From Olsenella profusa (GTDB lineage Bacteria; Actinomycetota; Coriobacteriia; Coriobacteriales; Atopobiaceae), in the NCBI RefSeq assembly GCF_016900315.1, contig NZ_JACSNQ010000019.1:1-37392 (forward strand): 37,392 nucleotides of DNA, read 5' to 3'. Position numbers and translations under genes: made by a program. Under the pieces are notes generated by a model. It made no database searches. It saw only the letters and a list, made by a program, of their open reading frames with translations, and was not told the origin of the DNA. This document shows positions 15,363-22,960 of the stretch, in pieces. Numbering within the stretch: position 1 is the first letter of the stretch; the number at the start of each line of letters is the position of its first letter.

Positions 15363-15743
15363 TTACTTGAGGGTGACGGTGGCGCCGGCCTCCTCGAGCT
15401 GCTTCTTGGCGGCCTCGGCGTCCTCCTTCTTGGCGCCCTCGAGGACGGCCTTGGGGGCACCCTCGACGACCTCCTTGGCCTCCTTGAGGCCGAGGCTGGT
15501 GAGGGAGCGGACGACCTTGATGACGGCAATCTTGTTGTCGCCAAAGCCCTCGAGCACGACGTCGAAGTTGGTCTTCTCCTCCTCCTCGGCGGCAGCGGCG
15601 GCCGGAGCAGCGGCCACGGCGGCGACGGGGGCGGCGGCGGACACGCCGAAGGTGTCCTCGATAGCCTTAACGAGCTCGGAGGCCTCGAGAAGGGTCATCT
15701 CCTTGAGGGCGTCAACGATCTCCTCGGTGGTAAGCTTAGCCAT
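15363..15743 (-). CDS. rplL: 50S ribosomal protein L7/L12
   Basis: L7/L12 forms the flexible stalk dimers that recruit translation GTPases. The product is 126 residues: an N-terminal dimerisation helix region ([20 protein letters not shown]), an Ala-rich hinge near residues 36-55, and a C-terminal domain with the factor-binding [20 protein letters not shown] helix. The hinge ends in a run of four glutamates. The ATG at 15743 has GAAAGGAA upstream. It follows rplJ by 111 bases and ends at a strong terminator. Confidence 0.97.
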   Translation of the reverse strand: MAKLTTEEIVDALKEMTLLEASELVKAIEDTFGVSAAAPVAAVAAAPAAAAAEEEEKTNFDVVLEGFGDNKIAVIKVVRSLTSLGLKEAKEVVEGAPKAVLEGAKKEDAEAAKKQLEEAGATVTLK

Positions 15744-15854
15744 TTTTCTGTTCCTTTCGGTCCCGTGCGGGGTGCACGGATCGCTTCTGTGTTGGTGAGG
15801 CGCACGCGCCTCGGGGTGCGCGACGAGGGCCGCCGCGCGGTGGTGCGGCCTGCC

Positions 15855-16376
15855 TTAGGCGGCCTGCTTCTGCTCGGACACCGCGTTGATGGAGCGGGCG
15901 AGGCCAGCGGGGACCTCGTTGACGCAACGGGCGATGTCGCGGGCGAAGCCACTGATGAGGCCGGCGAGCATACCCATGAGCTGGTCGCGGTTGGGCAGGT
16001 CGGCGTAGGCCTTGGCCTCCTCGGCGGAGAGAGCCTTGCCATCAGCGATGGCACCGACGAACTCCATCTTCTTGAGCTTCTCGGACTCCTCCTTGATGAC
16101 CTTGGCGGCATCGACGGGGTCCTTCTCGAAGAAGACGTAGGCGCAGGTGCCCGTGAGGGCGTCATCGAGGCTGGGCAGGCCAGCGTTCTCCAGCGCGAGC
16201 TTGACGATGTTGTTCTTGTACACCTTCATCTCGGCGCCAGCGTTGCGCAGCGCGCGGCGGACCTCCTGGGTCTCCTTGACGGAGAGACCATGGTAGTCGA
16301 CCACGAAGACGCCCTGGGAGGCCTCGAGGGAGTTCGAGACCTTCTGGAGCATATCGACATTGGACTTGGACGGCAT
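15855..16376 (-). CDS. rplJ: 50S ribosomal protein L10
   Basis: L10 is the base of the ribosomal stalk and binds L7/L12 dimers through its C-terminal helix. The product is 173 residues, starting MPSKSNVDMLQKVSNSLEAS, with KVYKNNIVKLAL in the rRNA-binding domain. The ATG at 16376 has a perfect AAGGAGGTG upstream; the frame is open further upstream only through the leader RNA. The preceding 283-base spacer carries an L10-type autoregulatory leader and a promoter, so feedback control by the L10-L12 complex is expected. Confidence 0.96.
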   Translation of the reverse strand: MPSKSNVDMLQKVSNSLEASQGVFVVDYHGLSVKETQEVRRALRNAGAEMKVYKNNIVKLALENAGLPSLDDALTGTCAYVFFEKDPVDAAKVIKEESEKLKKMEFVGAIADGKALSAEEAKAYADLPNRDQLMGMLAGLISGFARDIARCVNEVPAGLARSINAVSEQKQAA

Positions 16377-16442
16377 GTAGTTACACCTCCTTGAATGCGG
16401 TCGGGCACGAGCCGCCACGCTGGCGGGCCTTCCGCATGAGAA

Positions 16443-16551
16443 GACCCCGCTTGGCGCGGCCAAAGCAGGGTCCTCGAAGATGCAATCTCTGAGACCACCT
16501 CGGCAGGCGGGTTTCCCCTTTGAGCCTTGCGGCACCGGCTGTCTTTGGCAG
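16443..16551 (-). ncRNA. Ribosomal L10 leader with attenuator-like hairpin
   Basis: The transcript upstream of rplJ contains CAAAGACAGCCGG and CCTGCCGAGGT (within 16494-16549), the two conserved strands of the L10 leader that bind the L10(L12)4 complex. Just downstream a GC-rich hairpin (16443-16472, GACCCTGC... with ...GCGGGGTC) is followed by UUCU and may be the attenuator. A second small hairpin, CCGCC/GGCGG, lies near 16411-16427, before the rplJ ribosome binding site. The identification is by motif match to the known family. Confidence 0.8.
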
Positions 16552-16580
16552 CGGACGTGCGATGTGCTGTTTACACAAGG

Positions 16581-16630
16581 CGGACGCCTCGTGCAGCGGT
16601 CATTTTGACACGCGACGAGGCGTCCGTCAA
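16581..16630 (-). promoter_or_regulatory. rplJ promoter overlapping a 12-base stem-loop after rplA
   Basis: On the minus strand TTGACG (16625-16630) is 17 bases from CAAAAT (16602-16607), predicting transcription near 16595. The -35 box overlaps one arm of a perfect hairpin (CGGACGCCTCGT, arms 16581-16592 and 16615-16626). That hairpin lies after the rplA stop and could end the rplKA transcript, though it lacks a good U-tract. Confidence 0.6.
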
Positions 16631-16659
16631 GTAAGCTCTGGAAAAACCCGCGAGAAGAA

Positions 16660-17367
16660 CTACTCCTCCATAAGGTTGCGGGTCTTGGAGGAGTCGACCT
16701 TGATGCCAGGGCCCATCGTGGTGGAGATAACGACGGACTTGACGTACTTGCCCTTGGCGGAGGACGGCTTCACGCGAAGCAGCTCGTTGATCAGCGCGCC
16801 GTAGTTCTCGACGAGCTTCTCGGTCTCGAAGGACACCTTGCCCATCGGGACGTGGCAGATGCCGTAGCGGTCGGCGCGGTACTCGACGCGGCCGGCCTTG
16901 AGCTCGCCGACCATCTTGGCGACGTCCATGGTGACGGTGCCGAGCTTGGGGTTGGGCATGAGGCCGCGGGGGCCGAGGATCTTGCCGAGGCGACCGACCT
17001 TGCCCATCATGTTGGGCGTGGCGATGGCGGCGTCGAAGTTCAGCTCGCCGGCCTGAATCTGGGCGACGAGGTCGTCGGAGCCGATGACGTCGGCGCCGGC
17101 GGCCTCGGCCTCGCGGGCCTTCTCGCCCTCGGCGAAGACGGCGACGCGGACGGTCTTGCCGGTGCCGTTGGGCAGGGAGATGGAGCCACGGACGTTCTGG
17201 TCGGCCTTGCGGGTGTCGACGCCCAGGCGGACGGCGACCTCGACGGTCTCGTCGAACTTGGCGGGGGCCAGCTCCTTGGCGAGCTCCATGGCCTCCTTCG
17301 GCGAGTAGAGCTTGGAGCTGTCGACCTTCTCGGCGGCGGCCTTGTAGTTCTTTCCGTGCTTAGGCAT
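16660..17367 (-). CDS. rplA: 50S ribosomal protein L1
   Basis: L1 forms the mobile stalk at the E site and often represses its own operon. The product is 235 residues, starting [20 protein letters not shown]. It contains the signature segments [20 protein letters not shown] and [11 protein letters not shown] near the middle and ends in [13 protein letters not shown]. The ATG at 17367 has GGAGG upstream. It is the second gene of rplKA; two hairpins lie in the gap after rplK. Confidence 0.97.
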   Translation of the reverse strand: MPKHGKNYKAAAEKVDSSKLYSPKEAMELAKELAPAKFDETVEVAVRLGVDTRKADQNVRGSISLPNGTGKTVRVAVFAEGEKAREAEAAGADVIGSDDLVAQIQAGELNFDAAIATPNMMGKVGRLGKILGPRGLMPNPKLGTVTMDVAKMVGELKAGRVEYRADRYGICHVPMGKVSFETEKLVENYGALINELLRVKPSSAKGKYVKSVVISTTMGPGIKVDSSKTRNLMEE

Positions 17368-17412
17368 GCTTTCTACCTCCTGTGGTCAGCGGGCTGAGCC
17401 CTCCCACATATC

Positions 17413-17457
17413 TGGCGGTCTCCCGCCACTTACAGAGAGGCGCCCCCGAGGGGGCGC
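17413..17457 (-). other. Two hairpins in the rplK-rplA gap
   Basis: GCGCCCC/GGGGCGC (arms 17440-17446 and 17451-17457) and TGGCGG/CCGCCA (17413-17418 and 17423-17428) form adjacent stem-loops between rplK and rplA. No U-tract follows. They could tune or process the rplKA message, or contribute an L1-binding mimic; the sequence alone does not decide. Confidence 0.4.
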
Positions 17458-17471
17458 GTGGTGCCGTATTG

Positions 17472-17900
17472 CTACTCGGCGATGGTGACGCCCATGGAGC
17501 GGGCGGTGCCGGCGACGATCTTCTTGGCGGCCTCGATGTCGTTGGCGTTGAGGTCCGGCATCTTGATCTCGGCGATCTTGGTCAGCTGCTCCTGGGTGAG
17601 CTGGCCCACCTTGTCGCGCTGGGGCACGCCGGAGCCACTCTTGAGGCCGAGCTCCTTCTTGATGAGCTGGGCCGCGGGCGGGGTCTTGCAGACGAAGTCG
17701 AAGGTGCGGTCCTCGTAGACCGAGATCTCAACCGGGATGATGTCGCCCTGCTTGTCCTGCGTGGCGGCGTTGAAGGCCTGGCAGAACTGCATGATGTTGA
17801 CCTGGGCGGCGCCGAGGGCGGGGCCGACGGGAGGCGCGGGGTTGGCCGCACCGGCCGGAATCTGAAGCTTGATGAAGTGGACGACCTTCTTCTTGGCCAT
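17472..17900 (-). CDS. rplK: 50S ribosomal protein L11
   Basis: L11 binds the GTPase-associated centre of 23S rRNA and is needed for stringent signalling. The product is 142 residues with the proline-rich N-terminal domain ([20 protein letters not shown]) that forms the thiostrepton cleft, and a C-terminal rRNA-binding domain ending [15 protein letters not shown]. The ATG at 17900 has AAGGAG upstream. It follows nusG by 88 bases with no clear promoter between, so it may be read through from secE-nusG. Confidence 0.97.
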   Translation of the reverse strand: MAKKKVVHFIKLQIPAGAANPAPPVGPALGAAQVNIMQFCQAFNAATQDKQGDIIPVEISVYEDRTFDFVCKTPPAAQLIKKELGLKSGSGVPQRDKVGQLTQEQLTKIAEIKMPDLNANDIEAAKKIVAGTARSMGVTIAE

Positions 17901-17988
17901 GTTCTTCTCCTTGAGAACGTGCGAACGATGCTATGTGCGCGCCTGCCCGAGAAGCTATCCTCACCGATGCGGGCGGGCGGTGACTCCC

Positions 17989-18537
17989 CTAGGCGATGAC
18001 GGTGACCTGATCGAGCGTGAGCTCGACCGGGGTCTCGCGGCCAAAGATCATGAGCATGACCTTGACCTTGCCGGACTCGGCGCTGACCTCCGACACCATG
18101 CCGTCGAAGTCGGCAAGCGGGCCGGAGAGAACGCGCACCGACTGACCCACCTCGATGTTGGTGGAGGTGCGCTTGGGCACGGCAGCGGAGGTGCCGCGGG
18201 CGCCCGTGCGACGCATGATCTTGTCGAACTCGCTGCGGCGCAGCGGGGACGGCTTGCTGTCCGGGCCCACGAAGCCGGTGACGCCGGGCGTGTTGCGGAC
18301 AAACGACCACGTCTCGTCGTTGCCCTCCATGCGCACGAGGACGTAGCTCGGCAGGACCTTTGCCTCCTTGGTCTCGCGCTTGCCGCCGTCCTTGATCTCC
18401 GTGACCTCCTCGGTCGGGATCTGGATGTCGACGATCTGGTCCTGCATGCCGAAGGTCTCGATGCGGTGCTCAAGATCTGCTTTGACCTTGTTCTCGTAGC
18501 CCGAGTAGGTATGAATCACATACCAGCGCTTAGCCAT
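17989..18537 (-). CDS. nusG: Transcription termination/antitermination factor NusG
   Basis: NusG binds the RNA polymerase clamp and links transcription to Rho or the ribosome. The 182-residue product has the NGN domain (MAKRWYVIHTYSGYENKVK, and PSYVLVRM with the following aromatic segment) and a C-terminal KOW domain from about residue 130 (VGQSVRVLSGPLADFDGMV). The frame offers GTG at 18540 directly followed by ATG at 18537; the ATG gives the usual MAKRWYV start and better spacing to GAGGGGG. It begins right after the secE stop, so the two genes are coupled. Confidence 0.96.
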   Translation of the reverse strand: MAKRWYVIHTYSGYENKVKADLEHRIETFGMQDQIVDIQIPTEEVTEIKDGGKRETKEAKVLPSYVLVRMEGNDETWSFVRNTPGVTGFVGPDSKPSPLRRSEFDKIMRRTGARGTSAAVPKRTSTNIEVGQSVRVLSGPLADFDGMVSEVSAESGKVKVMLMIFGRETPVELTLDQVTVIA

Positions 18538-18540
18538 CAC

Positions 18541-18918
18541 TTACCCCCTCAGACCAGTGAAGCCGACAAGGACGGCGACGATGCCGGAGTCAACGAGCCA
18601 GATGACGACGCCGAAGACGATGAGCATGATGATGATGGCGACCGAGTAGCTCCTCAGCTCCTCCTTGGAAGGCCAGACCACGCGGCGCATCTCGGAGCGG
18701 ACGTCACCGAGGTAGTTGCGCAGACGACGGAAGAGGCCGGGCTTCTTCTCTGCCTTGCGCTCCTGCTTTGCGGCGGCCTTGGCCTCCTTGGCCGCCTGCT
18801 TCTCCTGGGCGGCCTTCTGGGCAGGGGTGACCGAGGCAGCCTGGGCCGCCTCAACGCGGGCACGCTCTTCGGCGCGGGCCTTGCGGGCGCTCCTCTTGTT
18901 ACGGTCCTTGTTCGCCAT
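18541..18918 (-). CDS. secE: Preprotein translocase subunit SecE
   Basis: SecE clamps SecY in the membrane translocon. The 125-residue product has a long charged N-terminal extension of about 70 residues rich in Lys, Glu, Ala and Arg, then the conserved amphipathic segment GDVRSEMRRVVWPSKEEL and one transmembrane helix (SVAIIIMLIVFGVVIWLVDS). The extension is longer than in minimal SecE but common in high-GC Gram-positives. The ATG at 18918 gives MANKDRNKRSARKAR with GGGAG upstream; the upstream open frame is not SecE-like. Its stop abuts nusG. Confidence 0.95.
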   Translation of the reverse strand: MANKDRNKRSARKARAEERARVEAAQAASVTPAQKAAQEKQAAKEAKAAAKQERKAEKKPGLFRRLRNYLGDVRSEMRRVVWPSKEELRSYSVAIIIMLIVFGVVIWLVDSGIVAVLVGFTGLRG

Positions 18919-18953
18919 CCCTAGACTCCCTAGAAGTCGTCCCTTACATGGAA

Positions 18954-18981
18954 ACCGGCTAACCCCGAAGGGATAGCCGGT
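18954..18981 (-). terminator. Hairpin after tRNA-Trp
   Basis: ACCGGCTA and CCC pair with GGG and TAGCCGGT around a UUCG loop, with one T-T mismatch, starting 9 bases after the tRNA-Trp CCA end. Only UUCC follows, so it could be a weak terminator or a processing signal before secE. Confidence 0.55.
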
Positions 18982-18990
18982 GGTGAAATC

Positions 18991-19066
18991 TGGCAGGCCA
19001 GGAAGGACTCGAACCCTCAACAAACGGTTTTGGAGACCGCCGCTCTACCATTGGAGCTACTGGCCT
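18991..19066 (-). tRNA. tRNA-Trp (anticodon CCA)
   Basis: The 76-base cloverleaf has acceptor strands AGGCCAG/CTGGCCT, anticodon stem-loop GCGGTCTCCAAAACCGT with CCA, T-arm with GGTTCGAGTCC, discriminator G and an encoded 3' CCA. It lies between rpmG and secE, the place tRNA-Trp holds in many Gram-positive genomes. Confidence 0.96.
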
Positions 19067-19074
19067 GTGTGAAA

Positions 19075-19092
19075 ACCCACCTTTTAGCGGGT
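19075..19092 (-). terminator. Weak terminator-like hairpin after rpmG
   Basis: On the transcript ACCCGC pairs with GUGGGU (one G-U pair) around a 6-base loop, then UUUC follows. The stem overlaps the rpmG stop codon. It may partly separate rpmG from the tRNA-Trp. Confidence 0.45.
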
Positions 19093-19233
19093 CTCTCTGT
19101 GAAGCGTGTGCTTACGGCACCACGGGCAGTACTTCTTCAACTCCATACGATCAGGGTTGTTGGACTTGTTCTTGTCCGTGGTGTAGTTGCGGCGCTTGCA
19201 CTCAGTGCACGCGAGGGTAACCAGAGTACGCAT
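19084..19233 (-). CDS. rpmG: 50S ribosomal protein L33 (zinc-ribbon form)
   Basis: L33 is a small protein of the large subunit near the E site. This 49-residue protein has four cysteines in two pairs (CTEC near the start, CPWC near residue 38) that form a zinc ribbon, and the conserved [20 protein letters not shown] core and [13 protein letters not shown] end. The ATG at 19233 has AGGAGG upstream. It precedes tRNA-Trp and secE, as expected for the rpmG-secE-nusG block. The upstream promoter carries a striking inverted repeat. Confidence 0.96.
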   Translation of the reverse strand: MRTLVTLACTECKRRNYTTDKNKSNNPDRMELKKYCPWCRKHTLHRETR

Positions 19234-19264
19234 GAATCAAATCCTCCTGAAATACTTTTCGTTG

Positions 19265-19328
19265 GAGGGATTTTCCCTCGAACGTGACGCGGTGGTATAC
19301 GCTACCACCGCCTATCGTACTTTGTCAA
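19265..19328 (-). promoter_or_regulatory. rpmG promoter with inverted repeat over the -10 region
   Basis: On the minus strand TTGACA (19323-19328) lies 18 bases from TAGCGT (19299-19304). A perfect 8-base inverted repeat CGGTGGTA-N5-TACCACCG (19290-19310) covers the -10 region, so it may be an operator. A second hairpin, GAGGGA-TTT-TCCCTC (19265-19279), lies in the leader. Apart from this promoter and the tuf terminator the 280-base tuf-rpmG spacer shows nothing. Confidence 0.55.
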
Positions 19329-19463
19329 GGCAATCTGTATCGCATCCGCTTGCTCACAAAATGTACAAGAGAGGCGAGAAGGACGGGCGACCTACGCCCC
19401 TCCTCCGTAGCTCGTCGGCCGCCCGAAGGAAGCACAGACGCACTGGCACGCCATGACGTAGAA

Positions 19464-19493
19464 AGGGCCCGACGCCATGTGGCGCCGGGCCCT
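19464..19493 (-). terminator. Terminator of the tRNA-tuf unit
   Basis: A 14-base stem (arms 19464-19477 and 19480-19493, AGGGCCCG and CGGGCCCT at the base, one G-U pair on the transcript) is followed by UUUCU, 20 bases after the tuf stop. Confidence 0.85.
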
Positions 19494-19513
19494 GCGAGTC
19501 ACTTGAGAATAAG

Positions 19514-20719
19514 CTACTCGATGATGGTGGAGACGCGGCCGTCGCCGACGGTGTGGCCACCCTCGCGGATAGCGAACTTGTCGCCCTGCTCCATGGCGAT
19601 GGCGTGGATGAGCTCAGCGGTGATGGTCACGTGGTCGCCCGGCATGGCCATCTCAACCTTGGTGCCGTTGGAGTCGGTGAGCTCCTGGATGTCACCAGTG
19701 ATGTCGGTGGTGCGGAAGTAGAACTGCGGACGGTAGCCGGCGAAGAACGGCGTGTGACGGCCGCCCTCCTCCTTGGTGAGGACGTAGATCTCGCCGGTGA
19801 ACTTGTGGTGCGGCTCGACGGAGCCCGGCTTGCAGATGACCTGGCCGCGCTCGATGTCCTCGCGCTTGATGCCGCGCAGGAGGATGCCGACGTTATCGCC
19901 AGCCTCGCAGAAGTCCATGGTCTTGCGGAACATCTCGATGCCGGTGGCAACGGAGGTCTGCTTCTCGCGGATGCCGATGATCTCGACCGGCTCGTTGAGC
20001 TTGAGCTCGCCACGCTCGACACGGCCGGTGGCGACGGTGCCGCGGCCGGAGATGGTCATGACGTCCTCGATGGCCATCAGGAACGGCTTGTCGTTGTCGC
20101 GCGGCGGGGTCGGGATGTAGGAGTCGACGGTGTGCATGAGCTCCACGACGGAGTTCACCCACTTCTCCTCGCCGTTGAGGGCGCCGAGAGCGGAGCCGCG
20201 GATGATCGGCAGGTCGTCACCCGGGAAGTCGTACTCGGAGAGAAGGTCACGGGTCTCCATCTCGACGAGGTCGATGAGCTCCTCATCGTCAACCATGTCG
20301 CACTTGTTCAGGAACACGACGATGTAGGGGACGCCGACCTGACGGGCGAGCAGGATGTGCTCGCGGGTCTGGGCCATGGGGCCGTCGGTGGCGGCGATGA
20401 CGAGGATGGCACCATCCATCTGAGCAGCGCCGGAAATCATGTTCTTGATGTAGTCGGCGTGGCCCGGGCAGTCGACGTGAGCGTAGTGGCGCTCCCAGGT
20501 CTCGTACTCAATGTGGGCAACGTTAATGGTGATGCCGCGCTGACGCTCCTCGGGAGCCTTGTCGATGTTCTCGAAGGCGGTGAAGTCAGCCTTGCAGCCC
20601 TCCTGCTCGGAGAGGACCTTGGTGATGGCCGCGGTCAGCGTGGTCTTGCCGTGGTCGACGTGACCAATGGTACCGATGTTTACGTGCGGCTTGGAACGAT
20701 CGAACTTCTCCTTGGCCAT
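19514..20719 (-). CDS. tuf: Elongation factor Tu
   Basis: EF-Tu delivers aminoacyl-tRNA to the ribosome as a GTP complex. The product is 401 residues with G1 GHVDHGKT (19-26), G2 RGITIN, G3 DCPGH, G4 NKCD and G5 SAL, then domains 2 and 3. The C-terminus reads EGGHTVGDG where E. coli and many bacteria have EGGRTVGAG (Arg381 and Ala385, E. coli numbers). The ATG at 20719 ([16 protein letters not shown]) has AAGGAGG upstream; the short upstream extension is spurious. It is the last gene of a tRNA-Tyr/Thr/Met-tuf transcript. Confidence 0.98.
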   Translation of the reverse strand: MAKEKFDRSKPHVNIGTIGHVDHGKTTLTAAITKVLSEQEGCKADFTAFENIDKAPEERQRGITINVAHIEYETWERHYAHVDCPGHADYIKNMISGAAQMDGAILVIAATDGPMAQTREHILLARQVGVPYIVVFLNKCDMVDDEELIDLVEMETRDLLSEYDFPGDDLPIIRGSALGALNGEEKWVNSVVELMHTVDSYIPTPPRDNDKPFLMAIEDVMTISGRGTVATGRVERGELKLNEPVEIIGIREKQTSVATGIEMFRKTMDFCEAGDNVGILLRGIKREDIERGQVICKPGSVEPHHKFTGEIYVLTKEEGGRHTPFFAGYRPQFYFRTTDITGDIQELTDSNGTKVEMAMPGDHVTITAELIHAIAMEQGDKFAIREGGHTVGDGRVSTIIE

Positions 20720-20770
20720 GTGCCATCCTCCTTTTGGAACCGACCTTGCGGCCAATCCGCTAACAACTGC

Positions 20771-20808
20771 GTTCTTATGCCAAGCGGCGCCGAGGCGCCG
20801 CTAAGAAC
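20771..20808 (-). other. Stem-loop between tRNA-Met and tuf
   Basis: An inner perfect stem AGCGGCGC/GCGCCGCT with CTCG loop (arms 20783-20790 and 20795-20802) is extended by GTTCTT/AAGAAC (20771-20776 and 20803-20808) with a 6-base bulge. It lies 3 bases after the tRNA-Met CCA. No U-tract follows, so a tRNA-processing or mRNA-stabilising role is more likely than termination. Confidence 0.5.
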
Positions 20809-20810
20809 TC

Positions 20811-20887
20811 TGGTACCGGTGACTGGACTCGAACCAGTGACATCGCGGGTATGAGCCGCGTGCTCTAACCAACTGAGCTACACCGGC
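20811..20887 (-). tRNA. tRNA-Met, elongator type (anticodon CAU)
   Basis: A 77-base cloverleaf with GCCGGTG/CACCGGT acceptor strands (a G-U first pair), D-arm GTAGCTCAGTTGGTTAGAGC, anticodon stem CGCGG/CCGCG with loop CTCATAC, T-loop GGTTCGAGTCC and encoded CCA. It lacks the unpaired C1-A72 of initiators. A lysidine-modified tRNA-Ile2 also has CAU, but this D-arm and stem fit elongator Met better. Confidence 0.9.
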
Positions 20888-20916
20888 ATGGTGCCTTGCG
20901 ACTGAAGAGGCGGAAA

Positions 20917-20992
20917 TGGAGCCCGCGACCGGATTCGAACCGGTGACCTCTTCGTTACCAACGAAGTGCTCTACCTACTGAGCTACACGGGC
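20917..20992 (-). tRNA. tRNA-Thr (anticodon GGU)
   Basis: A 76-base cloverleaf with acceptor strands GCCCGTG/CGCGGGC, D-arm GTAGCTCAGTAGGTAGAGC, anticodon stem CTTCG/CGAAG with TTGGTAA loop, T-arm with GGTTCGAATCC and encoded CCA. It sits between tRNA-Tyr and tRNA-Met in the tuf transcript. Confidence 0.95.
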
Positions 20993-20995
20993 GAA

Positions 20996-21079
20996 TGGTG
21001 GGGATGCTTGGACTCGAACCAAGGAACCCAGAGGGAGCGGATTTACAGTCCGCCGCAGTTGCCGCTGTGCCACATCCCC
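20996..21079 (-). tRNA. tRNA-Tyr (anticodon GUA)
   Basis: An 84-base class II tRNA with acceptor GGGGATG/CATCCCC, anticodon stem GCGGA/TCCGC with CTGTAAA loop, a long variable arm, T-arm CTTGG/CCAAG and encoded CCA. It is first in the tRNA-tuf transcript, 3 bases before tRNA-Thr. Confidence 0.95.
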
Positions 21080-21130
21080 ATTCCGTTTTCAGCCACTCGC
21101 GAAGCGCTTTCTCCCTCGCAAGCGGATGAT

Positions 21131-21159
21131 AGATTACGTCGTGGGGAAAAACTTGTCAA
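21131..21159 (-). promoter_or_regulatory. Promoter of the tRNA-Tyr/Thr/Met-tuf unit
   Basis: A consensus TTGACA (21154-21159) lies 17 bases from TAATCT (21131-21136) on the minus strand, about 50 bases upstream of tRNA-Tyr. No other promoter is evident before tuf. Confidence 0.8.
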
Positions 21160-21248
21160 CGTATACCCCGGCCCCGGGCGTATCCATTCTCACGAGACGT
21201 ACACAACCGCAGGTGAAACCGGTCGTTTTTTGCGCTTTGAAATAGAAC

Positions 21249-21275
21249 GGGCCGCGGGTCTGAAGCCCGCGGCCC
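21249..21275 (-). terminator. Terminator after tRNA-Thr(UGU)
   Basis: A perfect 10-base stem GGGCCGCGGG/CCCGCGGCCC (arms 21249-21258 and 21266-21275) is followed by GUUCUAUUUC on the transcript, 11 bases after the tRNA end. Confidence 0.75.
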
Positions 21276-21286
21276 AAAATTAATCC

Positions 21287-21361
21287 TGGAGCCGGCAGAG
21301 GGAGTCGAACCCCCAACCCACGGTTTACAAAACCGTTGCTCTGCCATTGAGCCATGCCGGC
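21287..21361 (-). tRNA. tRNA-Thr (anticodon UGU)
   Basis: A 75-base cloverleaf with GCCGGCA/TGCCGGC acceptor strands, D-arm TGGCTCAATGGCAGAGC, anticodon stem ACGGT/ACCGT with TTTGTAA loop, T-arm with GGTTCGACTCC and encoded CCA. It is transcribed alone; a TATCAT 15 bases upstream could be the -10 box. Confidence 0.94.
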
Positions 21362-21463
21362 GTGCCCGTACATGATACCGGAAAGGCCGGCCCGAGGGTG
21401 GCCCAGACGGGGACGGGGGCAAATTGGGCGTCGGCGAGCGTCCCAGCCTGCCCGCCCTTGCGG

Positions 21464-22021
21464 TCATTCCCCGCGCAGCATCCGCCAGAGCTTCTCGCGC
21501 GACGCCGGGTCTATGCGGTCCTCCAGGCGCATGTGCTGGGTCTGGCGCTCGTCGTTTTCCCTCCGGTACTCCACCCAGAGCGCGTCCATGTTGGTCACGA
21601 GCACGTCGCTGGAGACGCGCGTCACGGGCACGCCGCCCACCGTTGCCCTGATCGTGTTGTCCGAGGTCACCACCGTGACGGCCTCGGGCCTCAGGCGCGC
21701 CTCGGTCACCAGCCGCTCGATCACCGAGTCGGCCGACTCCCCCGTCTGGGAGAAGACCAGCCGCACGCCCGCCTTGGAGAGGTCGGGGCGCTCCGGGGAG
21801 ACGTTGCCCGCCGCATCAAAGACGATGATGGGACGGTAGCGCCTCTTGGCATAGGCCGCAACGTCCGCGATCAGCAGCTCGCGCGCCTGCTCGAAGGGGT
21901 CCCCCTCGTCGGTCTCGTCCATGCGGGCGAGGTAGCGCTTGGACTTGTAGATCACGTTGTAGCCGTCCACCACGAGAAGCTCGCGCGGCTCAGACTCCTT
22001 GGCGACGCGCGGCCTAGGCAT
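21464..22021 (-). CDS. YacP/Rae1-like NYN-domain ribonuclease
   Basis: This 185-residue protein belongs to the YacP family of NYN/PIN-fold nucleases; B. subtilis Rae1 cuts mRNA in the ribosomal A site. Visible acidic motifs are VVDGYNVIY near residue 18, IIVFDAAGN near 70 and TVVTSDNTIRA near 110, the expected metal ligands. The C-terminal part is charged (ENDERQTQHMRLEDR). The ATG at 22021 overlaps the rlmB stop by 8 bases, indicating coupling; the ORF extends 41 codons further but only inside rlmB. It ends the clpC-disA...rlmB block, matching the position of yacP in Bacillus. Function is inferred from family and synteny. Confidence 0.85.
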   Translation of the reverse strand: MPRPRVAKESEPRELLVVDGYNVIYKSKRYLARMDETDEGDPFEQARELLIADVAAYAKRRYRPIIVFDAAGNVSPERPDLSKAGVRLVFSQTGESADSVIERLVTEARLRPEAVTVVTSDNTIRATVGGVPVTRVSSDVLVTNMDALWVEYRRENDERQTQHMRLEDRIDPASREKLWRMLRGE

Positions 22022-22958
22022 CGGCGCCCGTCCCGGGGTCGGCCGCCGCCTCCACGCGTCGCAGCCACTCGTAGCAGAGCACCGTCGTGGCCTGGGCCAC
22101 GTTAAGCGACTCCACCCGGCCTCGCTGGGGCAGGCGGCATGCAAAGTCGCACTTCTCGGCCACCAGGCGCGAGATGCCCTCGCCCTCGGAGCCCATCACC
22201 AGGGCGAGCCTGCCGCCCATGGGGGCGTGCCAGACGTCCTGCTCGGCGTGCTCGGTTGCGGCGCAGGCCCAGAACCCCGCCTGCTTGAGCTGCTCGATGG
22301 CGCGCGCGAGGTTGGGAACCTGCGCGATGGGAATGTGCATGACGGCGCCCGCGGAGGTCTTGTAGGCGCCCACGCCCACCGAGGCGCTCCTGGCCTTGGC
22401 CACCACCACGCCCGCCGCGCCCACGACCTCGGCCGTGCGGACGATGGCTCCAAAGTTTCCCTGGTCGGTAACGTGGTCCAGCACCACCACGAGGGCATCC
22501 CCGTCCCCGGCGGCTGAGATGACGTCCGAGAGCTCGGCGTAGGCAAACGGGCGCGTCCGCACAACCACGCCCTGGTGGGCACCGTGGCTGGAGAGCGCGT
22601 CGAGGCGGGAGCGCGGCACGCGCTCCACCGTCACGCCGGCCTCCTCAAGCCGCGCGGCTATGCACTCGAGCGCCTGGTCGCGCTCGCCGGAGCGCTCCTG
22701 CACCAGGGCGCTTCTCAGCGGAACGCCGCAGGAGAGCGCTTCCTCGACGGCACGCCTTCCTTCGATGAGGTCGCTTCGGTCGCGTTGGGGACGCTGGGGG
22801 CGTCCGGCAGGGCGCGGGGCGGAGCCGCGGGGGCCACGGTTCTTCTCGCCGTGGAAGGACCTGCCGGCACGAGCGCCGCCGGAGGCTCCGGGGCGCGCGC
22901 CCCTGCCTTTGCCGCCGCGGACGTCGCGCCCGGGGGTTCTGGACTGACCCTTGGCCAT
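22014..22958 (-). CDS. rlmB: 23S rRNA (guanosine-2'-O-)-methyltransferase RlmB (SpoU/TrmH family)
   Basis: This AdoMet-dependent enzyme methylates a guanosine ribose in 23S rRNA. The 314-residue product has about 65 residues of Arg/Gly/Pro-rich disordered N-terminus, a SpoU substrate-binding domain (DLIEGRRAVEEAL), and the trefoil-knot SPOUT domain with motif 1 DHVTDQGNFGAIVRTA, motif 2 VMGSEGEGISRL and motif 3 RVESLNVAQATTVLCYE. The ATG at 22958 has AAGGAG inside the cysS end and follows that stop by 2 bases. The N-terminal tail is longer than in E. coli RlmB and may bind rRNA. TrmH-type tRNA methylation cannot be ruled out by sequence alone. Confidence 0.9.
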   Translation of the reverse strand: MAKGQSRTPGRDVRGGKGRGARPGASGGARAGRSFHGEKNRGPRGSAPRPAGRPQRPQRDRSDLIEGRRAVEEALSCGVPLRSALVQERSGERDQALECIAARLEEAGVTVERVPRSRLDALSSHGAHQGVVVRTRPFAYAELSDVISAAGDGDALVVVLDHVTDQGNFGAIVRTAEVVGAAGVVVAKARSASVGVGAYKTSAGAVMHIPIAQVPNLARAIEQLKQAGFWACAATEHAEQDVWHAPMGGRLALVMGSEGEGISRLVAEKCDFACRLPQRGRVESLNVAQATTVLCYEWLRRVEAAADPGTGADA

Positions 22959-22960
22959 GG

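Noticed and set aside
20811-20887. Initiator tRNA-fMet or tRNA-Ile2 for the CAU tRNA
   Set aside because: The first acceptor pair is G-U rather than an open C-A, and the anticodon stem is CGCGG/CCGCG rather than three G-C pairs ending in GGG. The D-arm also fits elongator Met better than Ile2.
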